DNA from: Candidatus Rifleibacteriota bacterium
Lineage (GTDB): Bacteria > UBP17 > UBA6191 > JACPRK01
Reading direction: 5' to 3'
NCBI GenBank assembly: GCA_016213865.1
Contig: JACQZL010000167.1
Location: forward strand, 1-12,801
DNA length: 12,801 nt
The translations under genes were made by a program, and so were the position numbers. Below the pieces are notes generated by a model, which had not been told where the DNA came from, searched no databases, and saw nothing but the letters and a program-made list of their open reading frames with translations. Below are positions 1-7,915 of this stretch, piece after piece. Positions within the stretch are counted from its first letter, which is position 1, and each line of letters begins with the position of its first letter.

Positions 1-392
1 GGAGGCCCCTTCGGGGGAGTGCGCGTCAGGGTCTGCTTCTCGGGGTCGACCGAGTAGCGCACCAGCTCGCGGACCGGGTTGCCCGACGGGTCCAGTCGTC
101 TCACGACCAGCACCAGCGTGCTGCGCCCCGAGTCGCCCTCCTGCACGACGTAACGCGCGTGGAAGAGGTCGTCGGCCATCACCTCGAGGAACTCGGTCAG
201 CTCCAGGGCGTACTGCGCCCTGGCCGACGAACCCGCCGAGCCGCCGTGAACGGCCACCACGAGGAACCAGAGGCAGGCCAGCACGATCGTCGCCACCGCC
301 GCGCCGACGACGACCTCGACGATTGTCACGCCGCCCTTCGGATTGCGGTCCTTCTCACCACGAAGGCACGAAAGGGACACGTCTGGGCTCAT
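1..392 (-). CDS. Type IV prepilin-like (pseudopilin) protein, 3' end off window
   Basis: About 130 residues are visible; the C-terminus runs off the left edge. The N-terminus has a 21-residue leader ending KGG, then VTIVE and a hydrophobic helix (about residues 22-48). This is a class III (prepilin peptidase) signal, with cleavage predicted after Gly21 and Glu26 at mature position +5. The rest looks like the globular part of a GspJ/PilW-like minor pseudopilin (LELTEFLEVMADDLFHARYV), expected in a pseudopilus or type IV pilus tip. The ATG (392-390) overlaps the TGA of the upstream PilX-like gene as ATGA, so translation is probably coupled. A GTG at codon 5 is an alternative start. The leader codons VSLSCLRGE are read from a dispersed repeat found elsewhere in the window. 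The family call is from the N-terminal motif only; the exact pilin class is not determined. Confidence 0.75.
   Translation of the reverse strand, partial: MSPDVSLSCLRGEKDRNPKGGVTIVEVVVGAAVATIVLACLWFLVVAVHGGSAGSSARAQYALELTEFLEVMADDLFHARYVVQEGDSGRSTLVLVVRRLDPSGNPVRELVRYSVDPEKQTLTRTPPKGP
356..380. repeat. Dispersed ACCACGAAG-type repeat, copy A
   Basis: The segment reads ACCACGAAG then GCACGAAAG then GGACAC, a near-periodic unit of about 9 bp. It closely resembles the arms of the palindrome at 2707-2804. It lies inside the 5' end of the prepilin gene and encodes most of its leader peptide on the minus strand. I recall the same motif as a common intergenic repeat in many environmental bacterial genomes, but could not check this. 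Confidence 0.5.
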
Positions 393-2563
393 TGCTTCCT
401 CTCCAGGAAGCGCTCGGGGGGGGCTGTGGCCGCCAGCCGGTAGAAGCGCTTCCAGGTCTCGCCGTCGGAGGGATCCGTCCGAGGATCGTAGACGAACCTC
501 TTGGGACCCGAGTTGGCCAGGAACTCGGGGAAGTTGTCCAGGTCGTGGCAGACGACGCTGCCGTGGATCTCCAACCCGCCCAGCGCGGGCGGATGGACCT
601 GCCCGCGCGGCGCGACGAGGCAGGCGTGGATCGGTCCCGGAGAGAGCAGTCTGATGCTCCCCCCGAGGCTGACCAGCGTCAGCATCTCGCACGGCGCCGT
701 CAGGATCGGCCCTTCGAGGACCAGGTCGCCGTCGGCCACGAGCGTGCCGCTCCCGACGACGCGAACGCCCGGCACGTGGAGCGGCGACTGGCTGACGTGG
801 ACGATCTGTCCGCGAAGGTCGAGCTCCGGCAGGGTCGGACCCTTCCGGAGGAACGGCCCCAACAGCGGCTGCGGCACGGGCCCCGGGCGGGGCCACTTTA
901 GCGTGACTCGCGAGCGCATCAAGGCGTCATATCCGTCGAGTTTGCCCGGATCCCCGGTGAAGAGGACGCTGGCGCGGCCTTCGCTCCCAACCCTGCCAAG
1001 GCGGATCGGCGCCGCCGCGACGGGACCGCCCTGGGGCGCCGGATAGAGGAAGAGCGGGTCCTGCACGGCCGGCGCCAGGACCGGTTCCAGGCCTTGCTCG
1101 TCGAGCAGGAGCTCGGGGATGGCCGGCGTCTTTCCCGGGTCCAGACGGCTGCCGGCCGGTCCGGCGACTCGCTCTTCCGAGGTGACGAGGTAATCGTGGG
1201 AGCGGTTGTAGGGCTCCTCGACGACCCTGGCCATGACGCGCTGGTAGGCATCGTAGCCCTGACCCGTCAGGGTCTGGAAGGCAGCGCCGACGCGCGCGAA
1301 CTCCTCGGGGGTCTCCACGTGGACGAAGCTGGTGAACGGGCCCGAGTCACCGCGGCGCACCTTGGAGAAGCTGAGGAACCGCCGGAAGACCGGCCCCAGG
1401 ACCACCGTCGGTCCCGGGCTGCGGGCGTTGCCCGAGAGGTGCAGGAGCGAGGTCCGCTCGCTCACCTCCTCGCCGGTCGAAGGGCTGCGCCACCGGGCCC
1501 GCGCTCGCCCGAGCATGGCCAGCTCCCCGGCGCCGCGCGCAAAGCCGAAGAAGTAGATCTTCTCTTGAAACCCTTCGCCCAGACTGGACCCGGGCAGCAC
1601 GTAGGCCGCCCGTCGCAGCAGGCCGTGCTCCTCGAGCGGGTTGAGCAGGCCGGCGCCCAGGGTCAATTGCAGGAACCAAGGGTCCGGTCCGCCGAGGTAC
1701 ACCCAGCCGGAGGTACGGGCCGCATCGAGCGGCTCGCCGGAGGTCGAAGCGCCCGTCCTGGGGACCACGCAGTCCAGTTCCTGATCGCTGCCCGGCGAGA
1801 CGGACTGGGAGAGGCCCGTCGCCGCGCCGCAGACCTCGAGCGGCCAGGAGCGCGCTCCGGTCGAGGCGTCCCTGAACAGGGCCTTCTCGGAGTCGTAGTC
1901 GAGGCAGTTGATCGAGCGAGCCGCGGAGCCGCTGGAGCAGACCATCAGGGCAAACCGCGACACCAGCGGCGGGAGCACGTTGACGATGCGCGAAGGCGTC
2001 CTGGAACGGATCCGCCGGGTCAGCTCGCGCGTCGTGCACTCCGAGAGGACCTCGAGCCAGGCCTCGACCTCGGCCGGGTCCGGCGCCAGGCCACGGACGG
2101 GGCTCGACCTGAGAACGGGCTTTCCGGTGAAGAGACGCAGCCGCGCCGCCACCGTCGCACCCGGGAAGCCGGCCGTGAGGAGCGCGAGGCCCGGAAGCTC
2201 GAGCTCTTCCTCGAGCACGACCAGGTTGTCCGCCGGCGAGCCCGAGCTCCCCAGTTGCTCCACCGCGAGCTGAGTCATTCGCGTCACCAGCGCTCGGCCC
2301 TCGTCCGAAGAGAGCCACGAGTTGGCCAGTGCGAGACCGCCTTCAGCCAGGTAGACGGCCTCCTGCCCGACCCGGTAGGCGTGGCCCCGGTGGTACTGCG
2401 TGCGCATCAGGTAGTTGACCGTGAAGAGCACCGTCAGGAGGATGAGGAGCACGACGGGCACCAGCACTAGCATGGAGCCTGCCAGACGAAGGCGAGCGGG
2501 GCGTGGGCCCCGGTCCTTCGCAGGAGACACGAAAACACGGGGGTTTACCCCGGAGATGTACAT
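389..2563 (-). CDS. PilX-like pilus assembly / surface protein, 724 aa
   Basis: A basic N-terminus (RPARLRLAGS) precedes a hydrophobic helix at residues 31-51 (MLVLVPVVLLILLTVLF), followed by an alpha-helical stretch containing RVGQEAVYLAEGGLALANSW. This layout matches PilX_N-type minor pilins, which keep an uncleaved or prepilin-peptidase-processed N-terminal helix and an EAxYxAEGGLxxA motif. The remaining ~650 residues look beta-rich and extracellular, with several cysteines, and match no family I can name; it is far longer than typical PilX (~200 aa). I chose ATG 2563 because the open frame further upstream runs through the palindromic repeat. There is no clear ribosome-binding site, and a GTG at codon 12 is an alternative. 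It overlaps the downstream prepilin start by ATGA. It probably acts as a large minor pilin or tip adhesin. The function is inferred from the N-terminus only. Confidence 0.7.
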   Translation of the reverse strand: MYISGVNPRVFVSPAKDRGPRPARLRLAGSMLVLVPVVLLILLTVLFTVNYLMRTQYHRGHAYRVGQEAVYLAEGGLALANSWLSSDEGRALVTRMTQLAVEQLGSSGSPADNLVVLEEELELPGLALLTAGFPGATVAARLRLFTGKPVLRSSPVRGLAPDPAEVEAWLEVLSECTTRELTRRIRSRTPSRIVNVLPPLVSRFALMVCSSGSAARSINCLDYDSEKALFRDASTGARSWPLEVCGAATGLSQSVSPGSDQELDCVVPRTGASTSGEPLDAARTSGWVYLGGPDPWFLQLTLGAGLLNPLEEHGLLRRAAYVLPGSSLGEGFQEKIYFFGFARGAGELAMLGRARARWRSPSTGEEVSERTSLLHLSGNARSPGPTVVLGPVFRRFLSFSKVRRGDSGPFTSFVHVETPEEFARVGAAFQTLTGQGYDAYQRVMARVVEEPYNRSHDYLVTSEERVAGPAGSRLDPGKTPAIPELLLDEQGLEPVLAPAVQDPLFLYPAPQGGPVAAAPIRLGRVGSEGRASVLFTGDPGKLDGYDALMRSRVTLKWPRPGPVPQPLLGPFLRKGPTLPELDLRGQIVHVSQSPLHVPGVRVVGSGTLVADGDLVLEGPILTAPCEMLTLVSLGGSIRLLSPGPIHACLVAPRGQVHPPALGGLEIHGSVVCHDLDNFPEFLANSGPKRFVYDPRTDPSDGETWKRFYRLAATAPPERFLERKQ

Positions 2564-2706
2564 CCGTCGGTTCAACTCAAAACGGTCTCTCGAAACCAGT
2601 ATGGATACACTACCATTCCCATCGCCGGAGCGCCCCTGTCCCCCCGGGGTCCGGGTGCGATGCAGACAGATGGGAGGCCGCACCGCGCGATGGGCCAAGG
2701 AGACCA

Positions 2707-2804
2707 AACCACGAAGACCCAAAGACCCGAAGAGCAGCACAAAGGGCCTCCTTCGAACACGCTTCTCTTCGTGCAGCCCTTGGTGCCTTTGAGTCTTGGT
2801 GGTT
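2707..2804. repeat. Large imperfect palindrome of AACCACNAAGAC repeat, copy B
   Basis: The left arm (2707-2744) begins AACCACGAAGACCC. The reverse complement of the right arm (2767-2804) begins AACCACCAAGACTC. By hand alignment the 38-nt arms match at 30 positions without gaps, separated by a 22-nt loop. Each arm is itself built of 8-9 bp units. It lies in the 281-bp gap between the kinase and PilX-like genes. As RNA it would fold into a long hairpin, so it might attenuate read-through or stabilise message ends. Relics of a small non-autonomous element are another possibility. Confidence 0.7.
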
Positions 2805-2844
2805 CATCTTCCCCGTGATCCGTCGTCGCTCCCCCAGGCCCTCT

Positions 2845-4146
<1,302 letters not shown>

Positions 4147-4338
4147 GGCTTCAGCGTACCAAAAAGCGGCCCGAAGTGAGACCCCCAGGTCACAGCCGAC
4201 CGGGTCCCGGTGACGTGGAAGACACACCCGGGCTCGAGGCTCGAGGCGTGAGGGCAGCCTGCAGCTTGTAGTCCGCGCGGTCCGGATCTTGCGATAGACT
4301 TAACGAATCGGACCACCCGTAAGCGAGGAGGCAGGACG
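4147..4338. promoter_or_regulatory. Divergent intergenic region between kinase and pseudopilin genes
   Basis: This 192-bp region must hold the start signals for both the minus-strand kinase and the plus-strand pseudopilin. It contains tandem CTCGAG palindromes at 4233-4238 and 4240-4245, a CCGCGCGG palindrome at 4273-4280 and a possible -10 element TAGACT (4295-4300), but no convincing -35. The assignment of regulatory function is by position only. Confidence 0.4.
4325..4331 (+). promoter_or_regulatory. Strong ribosome-binding site of the 4339 pseudopilin gene
   Basis: GAGGAGG lies 7 nt before the ATG at 4339, an almost ideal Shine-Dalgarno match that fixes the start codon. Confidence 0.85.
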
Positions 4339-5634
4339 ATGTCACGGCGGAATCGAGGTTTCACTCTGGTAGAGGCGCTGGTCGTCAGCGGCGTCCTGCT
4401 GGTCCTGCTCGTCGTCGTCAACGCGCTCTACGTCGGCAGTTTCAAGCAGGGCCGCGCCAGCGACGAGCACGCCACCGCCGCCGAGTCGGCAGCGGCGGCC
4501 CTCGAGTTCATCCTGGAAGACATGCGGCAGATGGCCGTGCGCCCTCGCCCCGAGCCGCTGGCGGAGACCTTTCGGCTGTCCAAGGACCGCAAGAGCATCG
4601 CCTTCCTGCGGTCGATCCCGCGCACGGCCGGCATGACCGACGGCGCGGTTTCGGTCGTGACCTTCCAGGTGGGCCTCAGCTCGCACGACACCGGCAACTA
4701 CGTCCTGGAGCGGCTCGAAGAGCGGGACGGCGTCCCGCCCAGGAGTCGCGTTCTGCCCGCCGTGGTACTGCGGGACGTCGACTACGCTCCGATGAAGCAG
4801 GACGGGAAGGACTTCCTGCGCGTGAGCCTGACGGCGCTCTCGCGGGACGACGACCTGCGCGTGGTCGATCCTCAATACGCGCCCAAGATGTACAGCGTCA
4901 GCTCGCTCTTCGAGGTCCGGAGGCCCGATAGCAAGACCCAGTTCACGGACGGGGTCGCAAAAGTGAACGTCCTGGGGGCCGTGACCTCCCAGCCCATCGG
5001 GGCCCCGGCGACGTCGACCGGTGCGGAGGCGCCGGCCACGCCCCCGGCGATCGTGCAGCCCCACGACGTCCCTCCACCTCCGCCCGCGCGGACCAGGCTT
5101 GCCTCGAACGACCCGACCGATTCTGCGACCGACACCGCCGCCACCACGCCCTCCGGCCCGGGGACCCCCGGCGGTCCCGGCACGCCGCCGTCCAACCCGC
5201 CTCCGGGCGGTCCCGGCACTCCCGGCCAGCCCCCCGGCAATCCATGGGTCGCGACCGGCGTGCGGCCGCCCTTGCGGGACCCCATCCAGCAGCTCCTCGA
5301 TCGCATCCGGGAGGACTACGGCGCCGACTTCCACGGCCGCATCCGCGGGTTCGTGATGGGCCGTTATGCCAACAACGGGTCGAGCGCCGGCCACCGCGAC
5401 GGCGAGTTCACCGAACGTTACGAGATCGACTTCAGCGGCAACGGGAGCCTCGATCCCGGAAAGCAGATCGAGCGGATCCTGGAACGGATGGCCCGCGTCA
5501 GCGCCGACGCCGTCGAGCAGTTCCTCCGCCAGCACGGCGTCGAATCCGATCCGAGCGAGATCCAGCGCTCGCTTGGAGTCGGCTCGGCCGACAGCGACGA
5601 CGATCGGTCCGAAGGGAGTCTGAGAGGCCGGTGA
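4339..5634 (+). CDS. Prepilin-like protein with Gly/Pro-rich linker and C-terminal domain, 431 aa
   Basis: The short leader MSRRNRG is followed by FTLVE and a hydrophobic helix (residues 8-28). This is a textbook prepilin peptidase site cut after Gly7, with Glu12 at +5. Residues 30-200 resemble GspJ/PulG-like pseudopilins (AAAALEFILEDMRQM, then a beta-rich domain). About residues 225-305 form a low-complexity Pro/Thr/Gly linker with repeated PGTP and GGPGTP motifs. The final ~125 residues (from PLRDPIQQLL) form a charged, helix-rich domain with RYEIDFSGNGSLDPG and match nothing I recognise; it ends in an acidic SADSDDD stretch. Normal pseudopilins are 150-250 aa, so the linker and tail are an extension. 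The stop overlaps the next gene's GTG, so the two are probably co-translated. It may place the C-terminal domain on a pseudopilus or at the cell surface. Confidence 0.85.
   Translation: MSRRNRGFTLVEALVVSGVLLVLLVVVNALYVGSFKQGRASDEHATAAESAAAALEFILEDMRQMAVRPRPEPLAETFRLSKDRKSIAFLRSIPRTAGMTDGAVSVVTFQVGLSSHDTGNYVLERLEERDGVPPRSRVLPAVVLRDVDYAPMKQDGKDFLRVSLTALSRDDDLRVVDPQYAPKMYSVSSLFEVRRPDSKTQFTDGVAKVNVLGAVTSQPIGAPATSTGAEAPATPPAIVQPHDVPPPPPARTRLASNDPTDSATDTAATTPSGPGTPGGPGTPPSNPPPGGPGTPGQPPGNPWVATGVRPPLRDPIQQLLDRIREDYGADFHGRIRGFVMGRYANNGSSAGHRDGEFTERYEIDFSGNGSLDPGKQIERILERMARVSADAVEQFLRQHGVESDPSEIQRSLGVGSADSDDDRSEGSLRGR
5150..5245 (+). repeat. Low-complexity Gly/Pro-coding repeat (PGTP linker)
   Basis: Imperfect repeats such as GGTCCCGGCAC (two copies, near 5173 and 5210) encode GPGTP and GGPGTP motifs. 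They form the flexible linker of the pseudopilin. The tract may vary in length between strains. Confidence 0.6.
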
Positions 5635-6401
5635 CGACGTCCTTGCTAGGGAACCGTGCGTTCCCTCCAATCCTGATAGCCTTTCTGAGCGTGGCCGCCG
5701 GCACCGTGCCGGTGGCCGCCATGACGTTGCAGTACCTCACGCCCGCCGAGCGGGTCCGCCTCTCCGAGCGGATCGTGCGAGGCAACGTCACCTCGCTCGA
5801 GGGAGTCTCCTCGCCCGAAGGCGGCATCGAGACGCGCGTGACGGTGCGGGTTTCCGAGAGCTTCAAGGGGCCCTCGACCGCCGACGTCACCTTCACCGTC
5901 CCCGGGGGCACCGATGGGTCCGTGACGACCCTCGTTCCCGGCGCGCCGGCCTACGAACGCGGCCAGGACGTCATCGTCATGCTGCAACCCGTGTCCGACG
6001 GGACCCTGATGCCCATAGGGCTGCCGCAGGGTTCCTTCCACGTCAGGAAGCAACACGACGGGACCGCCGTCGTGGTCCCCGACATCAGCACGGCCGACCT
6101 CGATGACGCGCCGGGAGTCGGCGAGGACGTGCTGGCGGCCCAGCCCCTCGAGCGGTTCCTGGCAACCCTTCGCCTGCTCGTCAAGCAGGGGCCCGCCTCG
6201 CCGGAGGGTGGGCGCTCGGGCCTTGGCTCCGCTTCGCCCAGGGACGTCGCTCCGCCCCCGCCGCGGCCCCAGGCGCAGTTCCCGGCACCCGACTCGACGG
6301 GTCCCGCGGGCGGTCCTGCCCGGGCCCTCCGATGGCCCCTCGTGCTCGGCCTGGGGCTGCTCGTGGTGCTGGCGCTGGTTCTCTGGCGGCGGCGGCGCTG
6401 A
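5631..6401 (+). CDS. Secreted protein with C-terminal membrane anchor, 256 aa
   Basis: The GTG start overlaps the pseudopilin stop (GTGA); AAGGGAG lies 12 nt upstream. There is an N-terminal signal peptide with cleavage likely after residue 30 (PVAA). Residues about 31-150 form a beta-rich domain with the pattern LTPAERVRLSERIVRGNV, then TRVTVRVSESFKG, VPGG and VPGAPAYERGQDVIVML. I recall this pattern from a recurrent uncharacterised secreted family in Acidobacteria and Deltaproteobacteria. A Pro-rich spacer leads to a C-terminal helix (235-252) ending in four arginines. This looks like a tail anchor or a CTERM-type sorting signal; an AGGP motif sits just before the helix. It is probably displayed in the periplasm or at the cell surface, together with the coupled pseudopilin. 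The function is unknown. Confidence 0.8.
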   Translation: MTTSLLGNRAFPPILIAFLSVAAGTVPVAAMTLQYLTPAERVRLSERIVRGNVTSLEGVSSPEGGIETRVTVRVSESFKGPSTADVTFTVPGGTDGSVTTLVPGAPAYERGQDVIVMLQPVSDGTLMPIGLPQGSFHVRKQHDGTAVVVPDISTADLDDAPGVGEDVLAAQPLERFLATLRLLVKQGPASPEGGRSGLGSASPRDVAPPPPRPQAQFPAPDSTGPAGGPARALRWPLVLGLGLLVVLALVLWRRRR

Positions 6402-6427
6402 GGACCTCCGGACACCGCGAGCGGCAG

Positions 6428-7468
6428 TCAGTACCCTGTCTCGGCCAACTGCCGCGCGATCGCCTCATAGAGGCCGCGGGCGTCGAAGGTGGTCAGCCAG
6501 CCCATTTCATCCAGGTGGTCCGCATCGAGGTCGCCCAGGTAGGCCCCGTGACGCACCGACGACATCGAGACCAGGCCGTCGGTCTTGCCCACGAGCGAGG
6601 GGACCAGCCAGTCCGATGGCAGGCTGCGGAGCATCCGGCGGAAGCCCTCTCGTGACAGGGCGAAACCAACCCCGTGCTTCTTGGCGAGCGCTTCGACGGG
6701 AGCCAGCTCGGCGGCTGAGAGCGCCTGCCCGGCGAGCGTCTTCTCGAGTCCCCGCAGGACGAGGTGAGTGGCCGCCAGCGGCGGCAGGTAATGACGCAGC
6801 TCCTGGGAGCCGGCGAGCGTGCGGTAAGAGACTCGCGGATCGTCCGGCGTCCTCGGATTGAACTCGTTGACGATGTGGGCGACCGCCAGATCGCGGAACC
6901 CCCCGGTGTCGATTCCCAGGGCCCGCAGGAAGCGCTCGACGCCGGGCACTCTCTCCGCGCCCCAGTAGACGGCCCAGTCGGAAAGGAGGGTCCCGTGGTT
7001 GGGTGTGCCGATCATCGTGAGCGAGGCGACCCGGGCGCCCATCCCGAGCCTCGAGATCATGAAGCGCGAATCGAGGCCGCCCATGCTGTGGGCGATGAGG
7101 TTGACCTTGCGTCCCGGTTGCCAGGCCCGGATCTGGCGCGCGAGTGCCTCGGCCCGGCGGAGGATGCTGCCCGTGGCGGGGACCTCGGTCGTGAGGACTT
7201 CGAAGCCGCAGGCCTTCAGGTGGGCCTCGATCCGGTTGAAGTACCGGACCTCCACGGGGCCCCACTTGACCCGATCGAAACCGCAGATCCCATGCGCCAG
7301 GACGATCGGGTGACGCGTGCGGACGGGCACCTGCTCCGGCGCGTCATGGAGCTGCCGGAAGAGCCGGGTCCTCAGGTTGAAGACGCCGAACAACTCGCCG
7401 GCCCGTACAGAAGTGACACTCGAGAGGAACCAGACCAGCAGCAACCCGGTCACGAACCATCCGCGCAT
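6428..7468 (-). CDS. Secreted triacylglycerol lipase-like alpha/beta hydrolase, 346 aa
   Basis: A signal peptide (MRGWFVTGLLLVWFLSSVTSVRA, cut near residue 23) precedes a lipase domain. The oxyanion region is IVLAHGICGFDRV (55-67) and the nucleophile elbow is AHSMGG with Ser128. The likely acid is Asp297 in GKTDGLVS and the base His318 in DADHLDE. The PATGSILRRAEALARQI stretch resembles family I bacterial lipases, and the nearby GTPNHGT fits the family. It should hydrolyse lipid esters outside the cytoplasm. The ATG at 7468 is supported by GGGAG (minus strand, 7482-7478) 9 nt upstream and by the signal peptide; a start at 7546 would put 26 extra residues before it. No lipase-specific foldase gene is adjacent. 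It converges on the anchored-protein gene with a 26-bp gap and no clear terminator. Confidence 0.9.
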   Translation of the reverse strand: MRGWFVTGLLLVWFLSSVTSVRAGELFGVFNLRTRLFRQLHDAPEQVPVRTRHPIVLAHGICGFDRVKWGPVEVRYFNRIEAHLKACGFEVLTTEVPATGSILRRAEALARQIRAWQPGRKVNLIAHSMGGLDSRFMISRLGMGARVASLTMIGTPNHGTLLSDWAVYWGAERVPGVERFLRALGIDTGGFRDLAVAHIVNEFNPRTPDDPRVSYRTLAGSQELRHYLPPLAATHLVLRGLEKTLAGQALSAAELAPVEALAKKHGVGFALSREGFRRMLRSLPSDWLVPSLVGKTDGLVSMSSVRHGAYLGDLDADHLDEMGWLTTFDARGLYEAIARQLAETGY

Positions 7469-7556
7469 CGCGTCACGCTCCCAAATCGAATCTTCGCCTC
7501 CGAGGGCGGCGGAGACGATTGTACCCGAGATCGCTGCGGCCGGCAAGGGCGCGGGC

Positions 7557-7588
7557 CCCCTTCGACAAGCTCAGGACATGCTTGTGGC
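7557..7588. repeat. Dispersed CCTTCGACAAGCTCAGG-type repeat
   Basis: The core CCCTTCGACAAGCTCAGGAC at 7558-7577 is followed by ATGCTTGTGG. Translated, it gives the peptides PFDKLRT, LSLSKG and PELVEG, which I recognise as spurious products of a repeat spread across many environmental bacterial and archaeal genomes. Only one copy is in this window, so the family claim rests on recall. Confidence 0.6.
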
Positions 7589-7721
7589 CCGCTCGGGTCG
7601 AGTCGCCGCTCCTCGCTTCGTTGGGTGCATGTCTCGTAGGTGGTCCCCGACGTCCATCGGATGACAAGACGAGGGAGACTCGAGGGGTCGCGGCGCCTGC
7701 GAGCGAGGCAGAGAGAGAGCC

Positions 7722-7753
7722 CTCTGTGCCTCTGTGTCTCTGCGTCTCTGTGT
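7722..7753. repeat. Four tandem CTCTGYGY octamers (CACAGAG-type repeat, copy C)
   Basis: The units are CTCTGTGC, CTCTGTGT, CTCTGCGT and CTCTGTGT, head to tail with no spacers. On the minus strand this reads as ACACAGAG-type units. A purine-rich GAGGCAGAGAGAGAG just upstream (7705-7719) can partly pair with it. The style matches the ACCACGAAG repeats at 356 and 2707 (8-9 bp periodic, purine-rich on one strand), though the unit sequence differs. Confidence 0.7.
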
Positions 7754-7800
7754 TTCTCTTGCAAGGGGGGGCCACCCACGGGACACGCACTCTCGCTTCA

Positions 7801-7830
7801 TTGACAGGTTCGCGTGGCTTCCTGTAGCTT
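7801..7830 (+). promoter_or_regulatory. Sigma-70-like promoter for the HEPN/PHP-ATPase operon
   Basis: A perfect -35 TTGACA (7801-7806) is followed after 18 nt by TAGCTT (7825-7830), preceded by TG. Transcription would start near 7837, about 80 nt before the first gene's ATG. A TTGACA is uncommon by chance in such GC-rich sequence, and the position fits the operon. Confidence 0.55.
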
Positions 7831-7901
7831 GCCAGCGTCTTCAACCGGCTACTGAGAGCTCCCGTTGGCCGGCCAGTTCGGATTGGCGGCAAGTCAAAGG
7901 T

Positions 7902-7911
7902 GGAAGGAAGG
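7902..7911 (+). promoter_or_regulatory. Ribosome-binding site of the HEPN-like gene
   Basis: GGAAGGAAGG ends 4 nt before the ATG at 7916. It decides this start over the in-frame ATG at 7865, which lacks such a site. Confidence 0.7.
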
Positions 7912-7915
7912 CGTG

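Larger units (their letters stand above)
7469..7915. other. 447-bp intergenic region with repeats and a promoter
   Basis: No convincing gene lies here; short open frames are repetitive or antisense noise. It holds the ribosome-binding site of the lipase (7478-7482), a dispersed CTTCGACAAGCTCAGG-type repeat, an octamer array and the presumed promoter of the HEPN/PHP operon, all listed separately. A perfect 10-bp palindrome TGGCCGGCCA (7866-7875) between promoter and start could be an operator. Confidence 0.75.

Noticed and set aside
323..901. Open frame containing HHEGTKGTR
   Set aside because: The peptide is a translation of the dispersed ACCACGAAG repeat; the rest is antisense to the PilX-like gene.
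1094..2470. Long open frame on the plus strand (458 codons)
   Set aside because: It is antisense to the PilX-like gene. Its translation is Arg/Gly/His-rich with no domain signal, as expected from GC-rich shadow frames.
2538..2553. Short hairpin CGGGGGTTTACCCCGG as a riboswitch or attenuator
   Set aside because: It lies just inside the chosen PilX-like coding start, is only about 5 bp of stem, and has no known aptamer features.
4147..4227. Longer start (GTG 4227) for the kinase
   Set aside because: The added 27 residues carry no conserved sequence, and kinase domains of this type normally start within a few residues of the FGEYEL segment.
4342..5670. Long open frame on the minus strand (442 codons)
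   Set aside because: It mirrors the pseudopilin gene, which has a perfect prepilin motif and a strong ribosome-binding site; the minus frame has neither.
6764..7639. Plus-strand open frame (291 codons) over the lipase gene
   Set aside because: The lipase on the minus strand has a signal peptide and full catalytic triad; this frame has no recognisable features.
7722..7753. CRISPR-like array
   Set aside because: Units are only 8 bp, directly adjacent with no spacers, and no cas genes are present.
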